DNA of 64,000 nucleotides from Bolinopsis microptera (GCF_026151205.1 NC_087075.1:5574858-5638857); one strand, 5' to 3'. Shown: positions 29,591-41,477, numbered from the stretch's first letter. Program-made: numbers and translations. The notes: generated from the sequence alone by a model not told the origin.

Positions 29591-32500
29591 GTTGTGTTTC
29601 AAGCTTCTTTCTATGTCAAAATGATGAGTACACTTTGGATGACTGTGCAGCTACAGCAAGTGATGTAAGATCGACACTGTGGTGACCAGATGTTACACTA
29701 TTTACCTTAACATTTATCATGATCTGGATTTTAACTTATCATTTGAGAGCTTTCTAGTGTGGATATCTGTTTCAGAGATTGTTACTAGTATTGATGGATG
29801 CAAGAGTCGCTCGTGCTACTTACATGGTGCTGGTACAGGTTCAAAGTATCAGAATACTAAAGTATACAGTTAACTCTGATTTATTACTCACTAAATTAGC
29901 GAACTGGCTGACAGACGACGTTGGTCGCTTTTTACCTCACAATTCGGAACCTATCAAATTCATTTAGCTCATTCGCGATTAATTGGATCGCTTCTCTTAT
30001 CTCAAGGAAGAAGAATAATAATGTTATTCATTCATTGTGTAGACACGTGTAAACAGCGCTTATTCTTCATGTCCAAAGAAGCAAAACTAAGTTCCACTTC
30101 AAACACCCTTCAGTTTACTTCGTGTAATCTACCTGGTAAATGTGGGTTTATTCTGAAAACTTCCTAGTGAAGCTGGCATTGTGCCTTGAGACTGTGGACT
30201 GAGAAGGAAGATTATAATTAATGAGTCAGTTCACTTTCTTGATGATGGTTCAGGCGGACAATATAATGCCCTTTATTTCTGTGTGATATATATTTAGTCG
30301 TCATTATGTGTATCCAATATCTTGGTTAGGTTGGCTTCATTCGAAAGCTGCAGTCGACAAGAGAAACGATTGGGAGTCTGAATATGCTATTTATTATGCT
30401 TGAGTGATGAAAGTAGATTTAAAGGTTGATATTAGGATTTGATAATGACATTACATCATCATGATTAATTATGGATTGATTGTTGAGGCCCTTGTTCAAA
30501 ATGCAACCACAGGTTGTTAATTTATAATAATATTTTCAATACTTTTAATCTAACTTTCAATATGACATATTTCAATATGACATATTTCTTGGTTTTAAGA
30601 TCTCCACTCACTTTGATTACGATTCTTAAAATTGATTATTCTTATGAATTGTGTTTAAATCAATTTCGTACTCGGAGTATGTCTGTTTTAAGCACCGATA
30701 TGAAAAGTAAAATTTAAGAGTTGGTTAATTCAGACTGTCAAAGTAGTAACTGAATACACTGATATTAATCATAATATTTAAATTTGATGAGAGCTCAATC
30801 ACCACATCAAATTTTAAACTTACTTTTCTTCATGTTCAGATGCATCACATTATTACAAATAACAATTCTATCATAGAAATCATTTTCATCATTAAATGCT
30901 ACTGTTTTTCAGAGATTATGGCACCCATAGTATGTGTAACCTATGGATTTTGAACGCACTGATAGGATCCCAAACTCACAGCAACTAAAACTGAACCACA
31001 AGTGAGGAGGTGCAGTAGAGCCAGTTCTGTGATCCTCTCCTTCAACAGTCCAGTAATAGATCACATGACCACTACCTTCACAATGACCAGGTGGACTTGT
31101 TAAGGGTAGTGCGTATGGATATATTATGAATGTTGAAGGAGAGGATCATGGAACTGGACGTACCTCTCCTCCCTCACTTGTGTTCAGTGTTGGTTGCTGG
31201 TGAGTTGGGGATCCTTTCATGTGCCTTCACAAAAATCCATTTGTACACACTACTTTGGGTGCCAGATCTATGAAAAATAAAGTACAAATTATGATGAAAA
31301 TAGATCTATGATAGAATTGTTATGTGTTATAATGTGATGCATCTGACATGAAGGAAAATGTAAGTTTAAAATTTGATGTGGTGAGTGAGCTCCATTCAAT
31401 TTTTAAATATTTTTGATTAATATCAGTTAATCAGTTACTTACTTTGACAGTCTGTAATTAACTCAACTCTTTATTTAAAAAATATAAAAAATAAAAAAAA
31501 AAATATAAAAAAAAAAAAAAAAAAAAAAAATTTTCTTTGATATCGGTGCTTTAAACAATACTACATCCGATGGTACGAAATTGATTTAAACACAATTCAT
31601 ATGTATAATCATTTTATGAATAACGTAATCAAAGTTAATTGGAGATCTTAAAACCAAGAAATATGTCATATTGAAATATTGGTCATATTGAAAAGTTAGA
31701 TTAAAAGTATGAATATTATTATATAATTAAAAACTTGTGGTTTTGCAGTTTGAACAAGGGCTCAACAAGCAATCCAATAATTAATCATGATGATGTAATG
31801 TCATTATCAAATCTTATATAAATCTTTATATCTACTGTCATCACTCAAGCATAATATATAGAAATATTTCAGTCTCCCAATTGTTTCTCTTGTCGACTGC
31901 AGCTTTCGAATGAAGCCAACCTATCCAAGATATTGGTTACACATAATGATCGCACTGAATATAATATCACACAGAATAAAGGTGCATTATATTGTCCGCC
32001 TGACATCAGCATGAAAGTGAACTGACTCATTATTATAATATCTTCCTTCTCAGTACACAGGTCTCAGGTTCCACAATGCAGCTTCAATTGGATAGTTTTC
32101 AGATAAACCCACATTTACCAGGTAGAGTACCGATGTAACTGAGGGGTGTTTGAGTGGAACTTTAGTTTTGCTTCTATGTAAAGGAAGATAAGCGGCTGTT
32201 TACAGTGGTCTACACAATTAATGATAACATGATTTATCTTCTTTCCTGAGATAAGAGAAGCGATCCAAGTTTATCGCGAAAAATTGAGCTAAATGATTTG
32301 ATAGGTTCGAATTGTCGATGGTATAAAAAGCGACCTTCGTAGTCTGTCAGCCAGTCAGCTAATTTAGTGAGTAATATATCAAGAGTTAACTGTTTACTGT
32401 CTATATTCTGATACTTGTACTGTACCAGCACCATGTATACACAGTTCTATGGCCATCATCAAATGTAATCTTCTGAAAAACAGATTTCCCACTCTAGATA

Positions 32501-32671
32501 AGCACTCAAAATGATAACGTTAAAATCCAGACAAGGATAAATGTTAGGTATTATAGGGTAAACATCTGGACAAAACAGTGGTTCGATCTTATTCACTTGC
32601 TGTAGGCTGCACAGTCATCAAAGTATCATCTTGTTTGACTTTGAAAGATGCTTGAAACACCATCTCATTTT
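29586..32671. repeat. 3.1-kb inverted duplication starting at the gene C stop codon
   Basis: The left arm (29586-31049) and right arm (31131-32671) are diverged reverse complements. Examples are GTGTTTCAAGC...GTCAAA against TTTGAC...GCTTGAAACAC, and CTCTCCTTCAACA against TGTTGAAGGAGAG, with an ~80-bp centre. Differences and small indels are spread through the arms. An A-rich stretch (31473-31530) lies only in the right arm. No exon is seen in either arm beyond the last codons of gene C. The whole could fold as one hairpin if transcribed past the stop. Confidence 0.75.
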
Positions 32672-32676
32672 CTCAG

Positions 32677-32711
32677 GGAGAGAGGGAGAGAAGGAGAGAG
32701 GGAGAGAGGCC
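32677..32711. repeat. GA-rich microsatellite
   Basis: GGGAGAGA-type units repeated about four times directly after the inverted duplication. Confidence 0.7.
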
Positions 32712-33077
32712 TATATTTTGATCGTTTACATTAAAATATGTACCTGAAACAATGAGCTGAAACATTGTTTGATAGCAGCCGGTTTTTCGTTCTATAGTCA
32801 GTCATTTTGGCCTGTTTTACATCCTAAACCAAAAGCAACATGATTTTTTCGTAACTTTTCTGAAATCTTGTACATTAATTTGCTGTGATTGTTGCAAACT
32901 GAAGCTTCGTGATAAACGCCCGCTGATGGATATACACGATATCATTCCTCGCCTCGAGGGCGGAACTATCGTATTAGAAACATGTTGAAACTGAAAGTAA
33001 AAGTGAAACTAAATTAAAAACGGATCTCTTGAAGAAACTAAAGTAAAAACTAATATCTGTAAGAAAAAGCTCACGCT

Positions 33078-33276
33078 GGTGGATATAATCCACATCACCT
33101 CGACCCGCGGGCGGAAAAATCGTATAGCACTCGGGCCCGATGGGCCCTCCGTGCTATACGAAAATATGTCCTCCTCGGGCTAGCGCCCTCGGGGACATAT
33201 GAAATATTGCACGCGCGTGCGCGTGCAATATTTTGTTCCGCCCGCGAGTCTCCGGTGATATGTATATATATCCCCT
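33078..33276. repeat. Three hairpins inside one common stem (cloverleaf-like)
   Basis: Outer stem: GATATA...CATCACC...CCGCGGGCGGAA (33078-33116) pairs with TTCCGCCCGCGAG...GGTGATATG (33236-33276). Between them lie three adjacent inverted repeats: 33121-33160 (CGTATAGCAC/GTGCTATACG arms), 33164-33200 (ATATGTCC/GGACATAT arms) and 33203-33232 (AATATTGCACGCGC/GCGCGTGCAATATT). A decayed copy of the left half lies at about 32925-32970. A related element with a different GC-rich hairpin lies at 55764-56280. Confidence 0.75.
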
Positions 33277-33285
33277 TTATTGTTT

Positions 33286-33690
33286 TTCAGGCATTTAAGA
33301 CTCATCGAAAGTAGTTCAGCAGGTATATTTAAGTTCAAAACATTCTAATTCAATGTTAAAGATGACAGGAATAAGAAATAGTTATGTGGAGGTTTTTAAG
33401 AAATTTGCGCAAAATACGGGCCAGCATGTTATACGAAATTAGGTAAAATACCCAAAATCGCCATATTCAGGTGCCTTAAAAACCATGTTAAAAATGAGTT
33501 AGAGATCTGAAATTTTGCAGGGTGTCTAGACGTCGACCGAATCGACTGTAAAAAATTTCAAGTTTCAGGAGTATCGGGAAGTGGGTTTTCTGGAACCCCT
33601 GTTTAGTGTTTTACAACAGATTGTCGTGAAGTATATTTATGTCAAAATGCTGGCAAGCATGACCGTCGCTCTTATATTCACAATACTATT
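33286..33690 (+). repeat. Body of the hairpin/minisatellite repeat family
   Basis: CAGGCATTTAAGACTCATCG to GCTGGCAAGCATGACCGTCG. It matches 55930-56260 (same order) and 55764-55785. A truncated restart (CATTCTAATTCGTTG...GACAGGAATAAG) lies at 34363-34405, after the second minisatellite block. So body and minisatellite alternate. Confidence 0.6.
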
Positions 33691-33920
33691 ACTATTTACC
33701 CCCTTTACTATTTACCCCCTTTACTATTTACCCCCTTTACTATTTACCCCCTTTACTATTTACCCCCTTTACTATTTACCCCCTATACTATTTACCCCCT
33801 TTACTATTATACCCCCTTAACTATTTACCCCCTTAACTATTTACCCCCTTTACTATTTACCCCCTTTACTATTTACCCCCTTTATTGTTTACCCCCTTTA
33901 TTATTTACCCCCTTTACTAT
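33691..33920. repeat. Minisatellite, 16-bp unit TTTACTATTTACCCCC, block 1
   Basis: About 14 units with few changes. The long open frames across it (FTIYPLYYLPP-type peptides) are only the translation of the repeat. Confidence 0.9.
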
Positions 33921-34058
33921 TCAACACTACTATATAACAAATAATTTGAGATTATGTGACTGATTAAATGCTGAAGATAAAAGAAATATATTCATTTTGC
34001 TAAGATTATGTTTGCGTTTCATTGCTCAACAGCTGTTCGAAGGATCAAATTTAAGACC

Positions 34059-34362
34059 TTTACTATTTACCCCCTTTACTATTTACCCCTTCACTATTTA
34101 CCCACTTTACTATTATACCCCCTTATTTATTTACCCCTTTAACTATTTACCCCCTTTACTATTTACCCCCTTTACTATTTACCCCCTTTACTATTTACCC
34201 CCTTTATTATTTACCCCCTTTATTATTTACCCCCTTTACTATTTACCCCCTTTACTATTATACTCCCTTAACTATTTACCCCCTTTACTATTTTCCCCCT
34301 TTATTATTTACCCCCTTTATTATTTACCCCTTTAACTATTTACCACCTTGCTGTTTGCCCCC
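34059..34362. repeat. Minisatellite, same 16-bp unit, block 2
   Basis: About 18 units, more varied than block 1. The two blocks are separated by ~135 bp beginning CAACACTACTATATAACAAA, a word also present at 18568, which may mark an insertion. Confidence 0.85.
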
Positions 34363-34411
34363 ATTCTAATTCGTTGTTAAAGATGACAGGAATAAGAAAT
34401 AGTTATTATAT

Positions 34412-35130
34412 GCCTAAATTTGTTTTGTGACACTGACTTCTGAGGTTCAATAAATCACTTTTCCAGTTGACTGAGCACATTTTTGAGGGCACCAAAAACT
34501 GCGCCAGAATTCCTAGCCTAAAAAGTGAAATTCCCACTACTCACCTTCAAGGACAAAAGAAAATCGCGATTCTTTAGGCCAAAAATCGCCTTTTGTTTAC
34601 AAGATGATCAAACATCAAACAGCTGATCAGAGAAGATTATTGTATTTAATTTTCTCAAATATTGGGTTTCATTTTTGTAAAATAAGGAGATGAAAAAAAA
34701 TCCCCAAATACCATGATTTAATTCGGGGTACGAAATGTGGAGGTTTTCGGTAAAAATTCCCATATTTTCGTTCCCAAATCATTTAGGTCACCGGAATTAT
34801 GTCGAACATAAATATATCTCGTAAGCGGTAAGGTATATTGTTTCATTAGTTGTACATAAACATGGCTATTGTGGGAATTTAGCAACCAAGTATAAACGAA
34901 AATATGCCTAAATTTGTTTTGTGACACTGACTTCTGAGGTTCAATAAATCACTTTTCCAGTTGACTGAGCACATTTTTGAGGGCACCAAAAACTGCGCCA
35001 GAAAATCGCGATTCTTTAGGCCAAAAATCGCGGCGCCAGGACAAGCCAAAGTAGTCGAAATCGCGGCGAAAGATAATGTATTTGCAGTCCTAAATTAGAT
35101 GTCATATATTCGTTAACTATTCAATTTGAT
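34412..35130. repeat. Truncated earlier unit of the 5.81-kb tandem array
   Basis: The word GCCTAAATTTGTTTTGTGAC and its following ~90 bp occurs at 34412 and again at 34905. The segment 34585-35130 matches 42318-42860 and 48129-48671 almost exactly. At 35131, after ATTTGATCGGCT, the match stops where a LINE fragment begins, and a short shared word (CATGTCCCATGATGATG) resumes at 35484. Confidence 0.7.
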
Positions 35131-35149
35131 CGGCTAGCGGGCTAACATC

Positions 35150-35455
35150 GCCCCTGTTGATACTTTCGTACGAGCAGCTAGACTCCGATGGTTTGGCCAT
35201 GTGGTGAGGATGCCAGAAGAAAGAATACCCAACTATCTTCTGCACTGGATCCCAAAGCATGGTAAAAGGTCAAGAGGTAGACCTCGGAAAAACTGGTTGT
35301 CATGTGTCCGGGAGGATGCAGCAATCTTCACAGGTGTCGATAACATCACGATAGATGATGCAGAACAACAAGCTACAGACAGGGTTCACTGGATAGGTCT
35401 AATACACCGGAGAAAAGAGTTACTATGTGGTGCAGGCCACTCCAACGACTAGGAG
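35150..35455 (+). pseudogene. 5'-truncated RTE-like LINE, C-terminal fragment
   Basis: Encodes VRAARLRWFGHVVRMPEE, IPNYLLHWIPKHGKRSRGRP and ends GAGHSND. It is co-linear with the last ~90 codons of the LINE at 7700-7991, so the same family. Its reading frame here is intact, but everything upstream (endonuclease, RT core) is missing, as is usual for 5'-truncated insertions. Confidence 0.8.
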
Positions 35456-35707
35456 GAGACCTTTTCAAGTACCAGTTTAAGTACATGTCCCATGATGATG
35501 GATTAAACTAAACAGGATTAAACATGAAATTACCAGAGAGAACACTAACGGACTCGTCTTGGCTATACAAGAATGAATAAATCAATAAATAAAATTATCA
35601 AAACTGAATCATTTAAAAATAGTAAAATTTAACCGTTTACAATTTCACGAAAATAAAAAAAGATAATAATTTAAGGTAATACAGTAAATAAAGTTCGAGT
35701 ACGAGGA

Positions 35708-37960
35708 TTAGGACTTATTCTTAGGATTTCGAAGGTTTGAAGAGTCTGTTAGGTATTTCCCGAATTCTTTTGTGTGACAAGAGTTCATTATGATCCTATA
35801 CTCTTTTAGCATTACAAGGCTTTTCAGGTTATCAGAAAGCTTTAAGCGGAGGGAGTGGTATCCAGGGCATTCGGTTATGACATGGTCCTCAGTTTCTAGG
35901 ATAGGTGTTTCAAAGAAAGGTAGCTCTTCGAAAAAGCGAATGACGTCTGTGTCTGGGGAGCAGCAAAAACGACACGTTTTCAATGCTGTGTTATATCGAT
36001 CACTAGTATATCGACCTTTCTCTACCCTCAGATCGTGACTGTTAGAGCGAAGTTTAGCAATGTTAGCTCTCTTAAGCCTGCACGGAATCTGTAAGTACTG
36101 TTCTTCACCAAACTCAGATTTGACCGCGGTGTAGAATGACATCTTCGGCTGGTTGTGAAGATCCTTTTTCCAGTGGTTCACAAAGGTTTTGTGTATGTGC
36201 TCACGTGCTGCAAGAGCGGGGTGTAGGTTTGGTTTAGCGGAGGTGCTCATCTTGATGATAGTGGACCAAGTGTCATACCAGGTAAGGTTCAGTTGTTTCT
36301 GCTCCTGAAATGTATGGTGCAGAAGTGTGTTCACGTTACCTACTACCGCTTGTGATGCTCTATAGAAGTAGGCAATACATTGAGGGAGGACGGTCACTGT
36401 TTAGGGGGTTCTTCCTGTGTCGCCGTAACAGAAGTTGTTATTTGCCTTTTTGTGGACACCCAATATCCATTTAAGAAGTTTTTGGTGAGTAGATTCGAGA
36501 GCATCTTTTGCTGCTGCTTTAGGGAGACTCACTTCTTGGTTTTTTGAGAGAATGGCTTTCGCGATGTTGGTCGATGGCAGCCAAACAGGGCATCCGTATG
36601 TAGCTGCTGGCTTGACTAAGCTATCGATGAGTTTTAGCATCGTGCTAGTGGAGAGAGCTCTCGTGTCAATAATTCGTCTCATAGAGAAGAACGAGCGTAG
36701 AGCTTTTTTCCTAAGCTCGTCGATTGCTTGTTTGAAGGAATCTTTCAGAGAGAATTGGATTCCAAGGTAGCAGTATTTTCTTACTGGTGCGATGTCCAAG
36801 TTTCCTAGTTTAAATCCGTAAGCACATTTGAGTATTCGTGAGCTTGTGTTAAATACCATCACACTGGTTTTGTTGATGTTCACAGACAACTCCCACTTTA
36901 CGGCATAGTCATGCAAGCAGTTCAGCAGTTTCTGTAAGCTGTCCGCATCCAGCGCTAAGAGGACCAGGTCATCTGCCCAAAGGAGGTGGCTTACTTTAAC
37001 ACCGTTTAGAAGAGGTACATCCAATTCCTCAATTTGTTCCAGCCTGATGGAGAGCTCGTGGATATAAAGTTTGAAGAGCTCAGGGGACATTGGATGCCCT
37101 TGTTCTGTACCGATCGTGACGTCAATGGCTGTGGAGAGCTTTTGAATCAGCTTGACTCGGGTTGAAGAGTTGTTGTACATATGGCTGATGCATTCGAAGA
37201 ATTTGCCTGCTATTCCCATGTTGCTCAGCTTGAACAGAAGTGCTTTCCTACATACACTATCGAAAGCCTTGCGATAATCAACAAAGCATGCGAATAGTCG
37301 CTTCTTCTCTTTCTTGGCGTATTTCTCAATGATTGTACTTAGGGTGAGTATGTGGTCATTACATTGGGCTCCACTCCTGAATCCAAGTTGATAGGGTCGG
37401 TCGGGACAAGCTCTTTCTCTGAATTCGATTAGCCGTTTGAGGAGTAGATTCGAAAAGAGTTTACCGAGACAGCTCCCAATTGTTATGGCCCGATAGTTAT
37501 CAGGGTTTTGCCGGTCACCCTTCTTATGGAGGGGAGTTGTGATGGAGTTGTTCCAGGGGTAAGTTCCATGCTGGAGGCAGGAGTTGAAGAGTTTTACCAC
37601 GACGAGTTGGAGTTTCTCGTTGGAGTTTTTCAACATTTCGTTGGATATCAGATCATCGGACACACTCTTATTGTTTTTGAGTTTTTTAGTTGCATCTTTG
37701 ATTTCCTGTAACGTGAAGTCGCGATTCAGTTCATTGACCAGTTCCTTGGTGAGCTGCGAATTGTTGGACAATGGAGTAGAGGTGACATCGTCCCTTGAGT
37801 GATCGTTCCTACCACACTTCCGGTTGTAGAGATCATTAAAGAATTTGTGGAAGAGGATGAGATCGTAAATGTCGAATGGTTCTTCATCTTTGTACTGGTC
37901 AGATAGCCGTTTGAGTGCTGCCCAGTTTACATCTCCACATTCGTTTATCTTCTGGTTCAT
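35708..37960 (-). pseudogene. Non-LTR retrotransposon RT, nearly intact, 5'-truncated
   Basis: Minus-strand frame 37960-36401 is a 519-codon reverse transcriptase: PLHKKGDRQNPDNYRAITI, YQLGFRSGAQCNDHI, FVDYRKAFDSV, TEQGHPMSPELFKLY and catalytic LLWADDLVLL. One in-frame TAA at 36401-36403 separates it from 229 further codons ending with CRFCCSP...EDHVITECPGYH, a C-C-H-C tail typical of LINEs. The catalytic Asp pair is kept. No endonuclease domain is present upstream of 37975, where unrelated sequence begins. CR1/Rex-like or a relative by motif style; the clade needs a tree. Confidence 0.8.
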
Positions 37961-38230
37961 CTCATACAGGAATCAAATTTTTATAGGCTGCTGTTAAAAA
38001 ATGACAGCCGTGACGAAATTGTCATTTTGTAAGGCATGTTTTTTTGGAAGATTTCAAAGATGACAATTTTTATCGCCAAACTTACGGTTTTTCAATCAAA
38101 TCAACCCCCGGGAATAAAAATATACTTGTTGAACTACCTATCTGGATAATAAAACATGAACAAAACTCATTTTTGTGCATTTCAGAGCCATCTCCTTTTT
38201 ACTGTCATTTTGTAAGGCCAATACCCGTAT
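37961..38230. other. Junction DNA between the LINE and the tandem array
   Basis: Contains the word GTCATTTTGTAAGGC twice (about 38022 and 38203) around ~180 bp. No gene seen. Confidence 0.4.
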
Positions 38231-38899
38231 TAAATATTTGTATATTATATAGCGTACTCTACAATCTAGATCTATAAAACGGAGTAAGAGTTACCTGGGG
38301 CACCACGATAGCTTTTTATTTGTCCAATTAGAGTTAGTCTAACATCGTGCTAACTAACAATTGAGTCTGAGGTCAGTTAGGCCCAAATTGTAGTAATCAA
38401 TTGTCTCAATCAGCTCCCAATAAGATTACATAATGTTCACATATTAATCACAGTATTAGTTATACAGCATGAGATAAGTGAAAAGCAAAATAATAGAAAG
38501 CTAAATTGATAGATAATCTAAATTACAAAATGTATCTTTATGAATATCCTTTTCATCCAGTCGAAGTTCTCTCGAACTACAGTACGTGTCGAACTAGAGT
38601 GCGTGTCGAACTAGGGTACATGTACCATCTGACAAGTGACAAATACAATCAATAAAAACACTGATTTCACCTATAGTCCTACTGCACGATTTCATAATCA
38701 GATAATCCATTGTATGTCTATTGGTCAAGTTTGTGTCTACTGTCTAGACTCTAGTGGTCAAGTTTATGTCTAGTGGTCAAGTTTCATATGTCTAATGGTC
38801 AACTTTATGTCTAGTGGTCAACTTTATGTCTCCCTAGCAGGAACCCGTCAAACCTTTAAGACTGGTGTCAAGGCTCTTTGGTGGCCGGATCAGTTTCCT

Positions 38900-39720
38900 A
38901 CCCTAAAGTCTCCCAGTAAAAATAATTATTACCTATTTAATTCGCGTTTTTGACACCACTTGGGGGTCCAAATTTTGGGTACTAAAATTCTTATTCCTTG
39001 GCCGATTTTCGATTTTTTCATGCTGATTTGAAGGCCATTAAAGCATTTGAATCAGTTAAAAAAGTTTCAGTTTTATATCTTGTACGGTTTTTGCGGAAAC
39101 CCGTGTTAAAGTTGATGCCGTGGTGTCAGTAAAATGGTGCGGATAAATAAATATATATATATCGTCTCGCTTTATATATAGTAAGATAGTGGTCAAGTTT
39201 TAAGGAAGTTTTAGGTTAACAAGGTTACGTCGGCACTCGGCAGGTTAGCGGATTAAGAAATCAAGAAATGCAAATGAAAGTGCTCGTGAAAGTAGATTCC
39301 TAGAAACCACATTTCTCTACGGTTCATGCTGTAAACTTCTTTTGTTCACGTTTCATGCTACCCTGATAATTATGAGTCGAAAATACTTTATCGCAGTTTT
39401 TCGAAGCCCGTACCTACATTCGGAAGGCTGTGGATGTGATTGGTTCCATATCTTACTATATATCTTACTATAGCTTTATATATACAAGCGAGACGATATA
39501 TAATATATATGGATCCGTACCATTTTACTGACACCACGGCATCAACTTTAACGCGACTTTCCGCAAAAACCATAAAAGATATGCAACTGAAACTTTTTTG
39601 ACTGGGTCAAATGCTTTAATGGCCTCCAAATCAGCATGAAAAAAAAAAAAATAGGCCAAGGAAGAGGAGTTTAAGAGACCAAAATTTGGACCCTCGAGTG
39701 GTGTCAAAAAAGCGACGGGT
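38900..39720. mobile_element. Foldback element in unit 1
   Basis: The left arm (about 38925-39150, TTTGACACCACTTGGGGGTC to GTGGTGTCAGTAAAATGG) is repeated inverted at about 39515-39710 (CCATTTTACTGACACCACGG to GAGTGGTGTCAAAAAA). The core (39280-39440) holds one copy of the GTTTCATGCTACCCTGAT repeat that is abundant at 53-55 kb. It encodes no protein; the small open frames are by-products. Confidence 0.65.
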
Positions 39721-39797
39721 TGGGGGTCCGAATAGGTCAAACATTTGGCTTTTGTAATATGTGACAATGAATGGTCCTCTAACCCATATGTGATATC

Positions 39798-40407
39798 ATG
39801 ATATCATATAGCCAGGCGACAATAATGGCAATGAGCAATATCAAAGTCAAATCAAAAAGCACCAGCAAAGCAATAAGTGAGCTGAACCAACTAGCAACGG
39901 ACAATCAAGTCCTACTACGATGGATACCAGCTCATAAAGGCTATGATGGTAACGAAAAGGCTGACTCTCTTGCCAAAAAAGGCTCCGATAACTTGGACTC
40001 CGCCCATGTGCAACTACCAATACCAAAGGTATTATGGAAGGGAGCGCTGCGGAGTATAACTATAAGTCTAGTCATCGGGAAATGAGGGAAACGAGTATGG
40101 GGACATAAGTTCGCCAGATCAATCCCGAAACTTGGCAAAGAGAGCATAAGAACAGAAACACAATTCCTTACTGGACATTGTGAACTAAACTACCACATTA
40201 ATAAGTTCAAGCCGACAACGGTCCCCAAAATTTTTCCACACTGTCATGGAGGAGGAGACAATGAACCACTTTATTGGTCAGACTCAGTGCCCGAAATGGT
40301 CTTACCAGCGAGGAGTATACTTTGACTCCTTTTATCTTAGCGTGACAGACATAGTGGACAAATTCTCACTACCAAGGATCATCGGCTTCATACAAGTAAC
40401 AAAATGA
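39798..40407 (+). pseudogene. LINE RNase H plus zinc tail relic, unit 1
   Basis: RNase HI words: YSQATIMAMSNIKVKSKS, then LLRWIPAHKGYDGNEKADSL. After a stop at 40083, shifted frames read FLTGHCELNYHINKFKP, ETMNHFIGQ, CPKWSYQRGVYFD and end at TGA 40407. Lacks reverse transcriptase. A host RNase H is excluded by the following C-H-C LINE tail and the frameshifts. Confidence 0.8.
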
Positions 40408-41190
40408 TTTACTAAATGCAAAGAAAACAAAATCTAATCATTTTTTCTTGATTTATTAATTTTACCGGGGTAAGTACAGGGCTCCAATGCTCTATCTTAC
40501 AGTGGTCACGATCTTACCATTAGTGATATTGACCACAGCCCCATACGAAGAAGTTGTATCACGTCGTGACCCCCACGGTCGTTTCACTATGGTCCTGACG
40601 ATACAGGGGGAGCCGCACACTCGTGCGCGGCGGGTCATACAACGTATGACAACGAAGAAGAATATCCCCTACTAGGTTTGCAACAACTTTTTCTGTTCTT
40701 TTGATGAGGAATCCCGTATTTATAAGTAATTACAGGGTATACCTGACCATATATAATATTCCCTAAATCTATTCAGCGGGAAGCAAATTTTTACAATAAT
40801 TTGTGTGTCAATAATTCCAATAACCACATTGTCTTCCAGATGAATGCACGGAACTGCCTAACCTACCAAACATCAAATCACACACTACCTTCCCTGTGGT
40901 TGTTAGAACAGTCGTTGAACTGTGGTGTATTACCGGATACTCGCTAGGGAGACTCTCAGATAACTTGTCTTAATGGAAAGGAGTATCAACATCCCACCAA
41001 GTTGTCAGGTCAGTTTCATGTTTATTTTCCTCTTGAGTGGAGCTAACTTCAGGTTTCAAAGCAATATAAGTGTTTATTCTGTGAAATAAAATGTGCTCCT
41101 GGATAATATCTAATTAAAAATAAGTGCGGTTTCGACGTTTGCCTCGAATTTAAAAGTCCTGTCTTTCTCTCTTCTTCCCAGGTTCTCTCC
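40408..41190. other. No gene seen
   Basis: AT-rich with a GC-richer patch at 40540-40640 that reads open for 62 codons but resembles nothing. The same holds for 46219-47001 in unit 2. Confidence 0.4.
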
Positions 41191-41477
41191 CAGTGGCGTA
41201 ACGTTGCCTGTTGGCGCCCCCTGCCGAAAAAAGCGCCCCCTGTTGGCGCCCCCTCCCCTTTTGGTGCCCCTCCCTAAAATTGAACAAATTAGGTGATTTT
41301 AAAGAATACGCCGGTAAAATCTCTAAAAAAGTGTGTATCTAGAGCAAAACGCGCAGTTTTGCTAGTACTTTAGTTAAGTTTTCGAAATTGTCCCACATTC
41401 AAACGACGATTTGGCGCCCCCCTAAGACGGCGCCCCCCTGCACAGCGGGGTCAGCAGGGCCTTTCGTTACGCCACTG
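41191..41477. mobile_element. hAT-type MITE, 287 bp, unit 1
   Basis: Ends are CAGTGGCGTAACG and CGTTACGCCACTG, inverted repeats starting CAG. The 8-bp target duplication TTCTCTCC is at 41183-41190 and 41478-41485. Interior rich in GGCGCCCC words, no coding capacity. End sequence and 8-bp duplication fit the hAT superfamily. Confidence 0.9.

Noticed and set aside
33691-34362. CRISPR-like array or long ORFs in the TTTACTATTTACCCCC repeats
   Set aside because: Units are contiguous without unique spacers; the ORFs are translations of a 16-bp minisatellite in a eukaryotic genome.
35790-37802. Plus-strand ORFs at 35790, 36552, 37508 and 37584
   Set aside because: Antisense shadows of the minus-strand LINE reverse transcriptase.
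39798-40085. Host ribonuclease H gene
   Set aside because: The frame stops early, continues as a shifted LINE C-H-C tail, and the same broken copy is duplicated at 45609.
40487-40675. 62-codon ORF at 40487 and its copy at 46298
   Set aside because: Its presence in both units reflects the DNA duplication only; no family resemblance or splice context.
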